This document shows, one piece after another, positions 13,714-14,779 of a DNA stretch of 14,779 nt. Below the pieces are notes generated by a model. It worked only from the letters and a program-made list of their open reading frames with translations. It was not told the origin of the DNA and did not search any database. A program made the position numbers and the translations under genes. Where the stretch lies: assembly GCA_002404115.1 (NCBI GenBank), contig DHJB01000027.1, positions 3,543 to 18,321 of the forward strand, written 5' to 3'. Source of the stretch: Microbacteriaceae bacterium UBA4731. Its GTDB lineage: Bacteria > Actinomycetota > Actinomycetes > Actinomycetales > Microbacteriaceae. The number at the start of each line of letters is the position of its first letter. Position 1 is the stretch's first letter.

Positions 13714-14778
13714 ATGAACCACCAGCCCACCTCCACCCCGCCCGACATCATCCGCGCCGCGTACGCGGAACTCATCGTGACCGACCTTGCGGCCTCCCGT
13801 GCGTTCTACGTGGGCGTGCTCGGCCTGGTCGTCACGCACGAGGACGACGAGGGGATCTACCTGCGCGCCTTCGAGGAGTACCTGCACCACTCGCTCGTGC
13901 TGCGGCCGGGGCCCGTCGCCGCCCTCGCCGCGCTGGCCTACCGGGTGCGTTCGCAGCACGAGGTTGACGTCGCCGCCGAGTACCACCGCGGGCTCGGCGT
14001 GCGCGTGGAGGAGCGGCCGGCCGGGGCGACCCGCGGCATCGGCCCGTCGGTGCGGGTCGAGGACCCGCTGGGCTTCCCGATCGAGTTCTTCTACGAGTCC
14101 GACCACGTCGAACGGTTCACCCGCCGCTACGACGTGCACGGCGCCGGCGCGATCTCCCGGCTCGACCACTTCAACGTCATGACACCCGACGTCGGCGCGG
14201 CGCGCGGCTACTACGAGGGCCTCGGCTTCAAGGTGTCTGAGGACATCCAGGACGAGGAGGGAACCACCTTCGCCGCCTGGATGTACCGCAAGCCCACCGT
14301 GCACGACGTCGCCCTCACCGGCGGGGACGGGCCGCGCCTGCACCACATCGCGTTCGCCACGCACGAGCAGCACCAGATCCTGCACATCTGCGACCACCTG
14401 GGCGCGATCCGCGAGTCGGACAAGATCGAGCGCGGCCCCGGCCGCCACGGCGTCTCCAACGCGTTCTACCTGTACCTGCGCGACCCCGACGGGCACCGGA
14501 TCGAGATCTACACGCACGACTACTACACCGGCGACCCCGACAACCCCACGCTCACCTGGGATGTGCACGACAACCAGCGCCGCGACTGGTGGGGCAACCC
14601 GGTGGTCCCGAGCTGGTACGCCGAGGCATCCGCCGTGCTCGACCTCGATGGAACGGTGCGCCGGCTCGTCGAGCGCACCGAGCCGGAGGAGGCGGAGGTC
14701 ACGATCGGCGCCGACGGTTTCTCGTACACCCGGGCCGGCGAGCCGAACCCCGAGTACAAGCTCGGCCACCAGCTCTAA
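13714..14778 (+). CDS. hpaD: Homoprotocatechuate (3,4-dihydroxyphenylacetate) 2,3-dioxygenase
   Basis: This 354-residue type I extradiol dioxygenase opens homoprotocatechuate next to its hydroxyl groups to give 5-carboxymethyl-2-hydroxymuconate semialdehyde. It has two vicinal-oxygen-chelate halves. Metal ligands are His152 (LDHFN), His211 (LHH) and Glu264 (RIEIY). The other active-site residues known from the Brevibacterium fuscum enzyme are all present at a constant offset of minus three: Asn154, Trp189, His197, Arg240, His245, Tyr254 and Arg290. This identifies the specific homoprotocatechuate enzyme rather than a generic catechol dioxygenase. Iron or manganese use cannot be told from sequence, since both forms share these ligands. 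The ATG has GAGGAG seven bases upstream. It is 109 bp after hpaE, with a long hairpin in the gap. The stop lies one base before the window ends. Confidence 0.96.
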   Translation: MNHQPTSTPPDIIRAAYAELIVTDLAASRAFYVGVLGLVVTHEDDEGIYLRAFEEYLHHSLVLRPGPVAALAALAYRVRSQHEVDVAAEYHRGLGVRVEERPAGATRGIGPSVRVEDPLGFPIEFFYESDHVERFTRRYDVHGAGAISRLDHFNVMTPDVGAARGYYEGLGFKVSEDIQDEEGTTFAAWMYRKPTVHDVALTGGDGPRLHHIAFATHEQHQILHICDHLGAIRESDKIERGPGRHGVSNAFYLYLRDPDGHRIEIYTHDYYTGDPDNPTLTWDVHDNQRRDWWGNPVVPSWYAEASAVLDLDGTVRRLVERTEPEEAEVTIGADGFSYTRAGEPNPEYKLGHQL

Positions 14779-14779
14779 A

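Noticed and set aside
1..14779. CRISPR arrays, tRNA or rRNA genes, transposases, integrases
   Set aside because: I saw no spaced direct repeats of CRISPR type, no tRNA-like cloverleaf, and no mobile-element proteins in any frame.

Overview
The window is high-GC DNA with actinobacterial habits: GC-rich third codon positions, GTG starts, short purine-rich ribosome sites, an RskA/SigK-type sigma and anti-sigma pair, and a homoprotocatechuate dioxygenase very close to the Brevibacterium/Arthrobacter type. A Microbacteriaceae-like or Micrococcales soil bacterium is the best guess (inference; there is no rRNA to confirm it). The main content is a 4-hydroxyphenylacetate (HPA) degradation locus using the homoprotocatechuate meta-cleavage route.

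Layout. Positions 68-2055 (minus strand) hold a thiolase and a short-chain 3-hydroxyacyl-CoA dehydrogenase, an apparent beta-oxidation or branched-chain acyl-CoA pair. Positions 2209-3006 (minus) hold a SpoU-type RNA methyltransferase. Positions 3258-6939 (minus) hold hpaC, hpaB and a succinate-semialdehyde dehydrogenase. An IclR-family regulator (7076-7777, plus) is divergent from hpaC, and two spaced copies of an inverted repeat lie between them. Positions 7822-8734 (minus) carry the remains of a sigma/anti-sigma locus. Positions 8921-14778 (plus) hold an FAH-RraA fusion protein, a GntR/FCD regulator, a DapA-fold aldolase, hpaE and hpaD.

How the genes fit together. HpaC supplies reduced FAD and HpaB hydroxylates HPA to homoprotocatechuate. 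HpaD opens the ring and HpaE oxidises the semialdehyde. The FAH-RraA protein is placed to decarboxylate and isomerise the product. The DapA-fold enzyme is placed to cleave the C7 dihydroxy acid to pyruvate and succinate semialdehyde, which the dehydrogenase at 3258-4733 turns into succinate. Dedicated hpaF (isomerase) and hpaH (hydratase) genes are not in the window; the locus probably continues past 14779. The upper pathway (IclR) and the lower pathway (GntR) appear to have separate regulators.

The oddest part is 7822-8734. One open frame joins a Sec signal peptide and half of a DUF4397-like secreted domain, in frame, to the last ~38 residues of an ECF sigma factor (the region 4 helix-turn-helix). 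It still overlaps an anti-sigma gene by 14 bp, and that gene stops just after its membrane helix. This looks like the scar of a deletion, and of a break at the anti-sigma 3' end, lying between the two halves of the HPA locus. Two long inverted repeats (31-bp and 25-bp arms) in non-coding gaps are also not explained by the genes.
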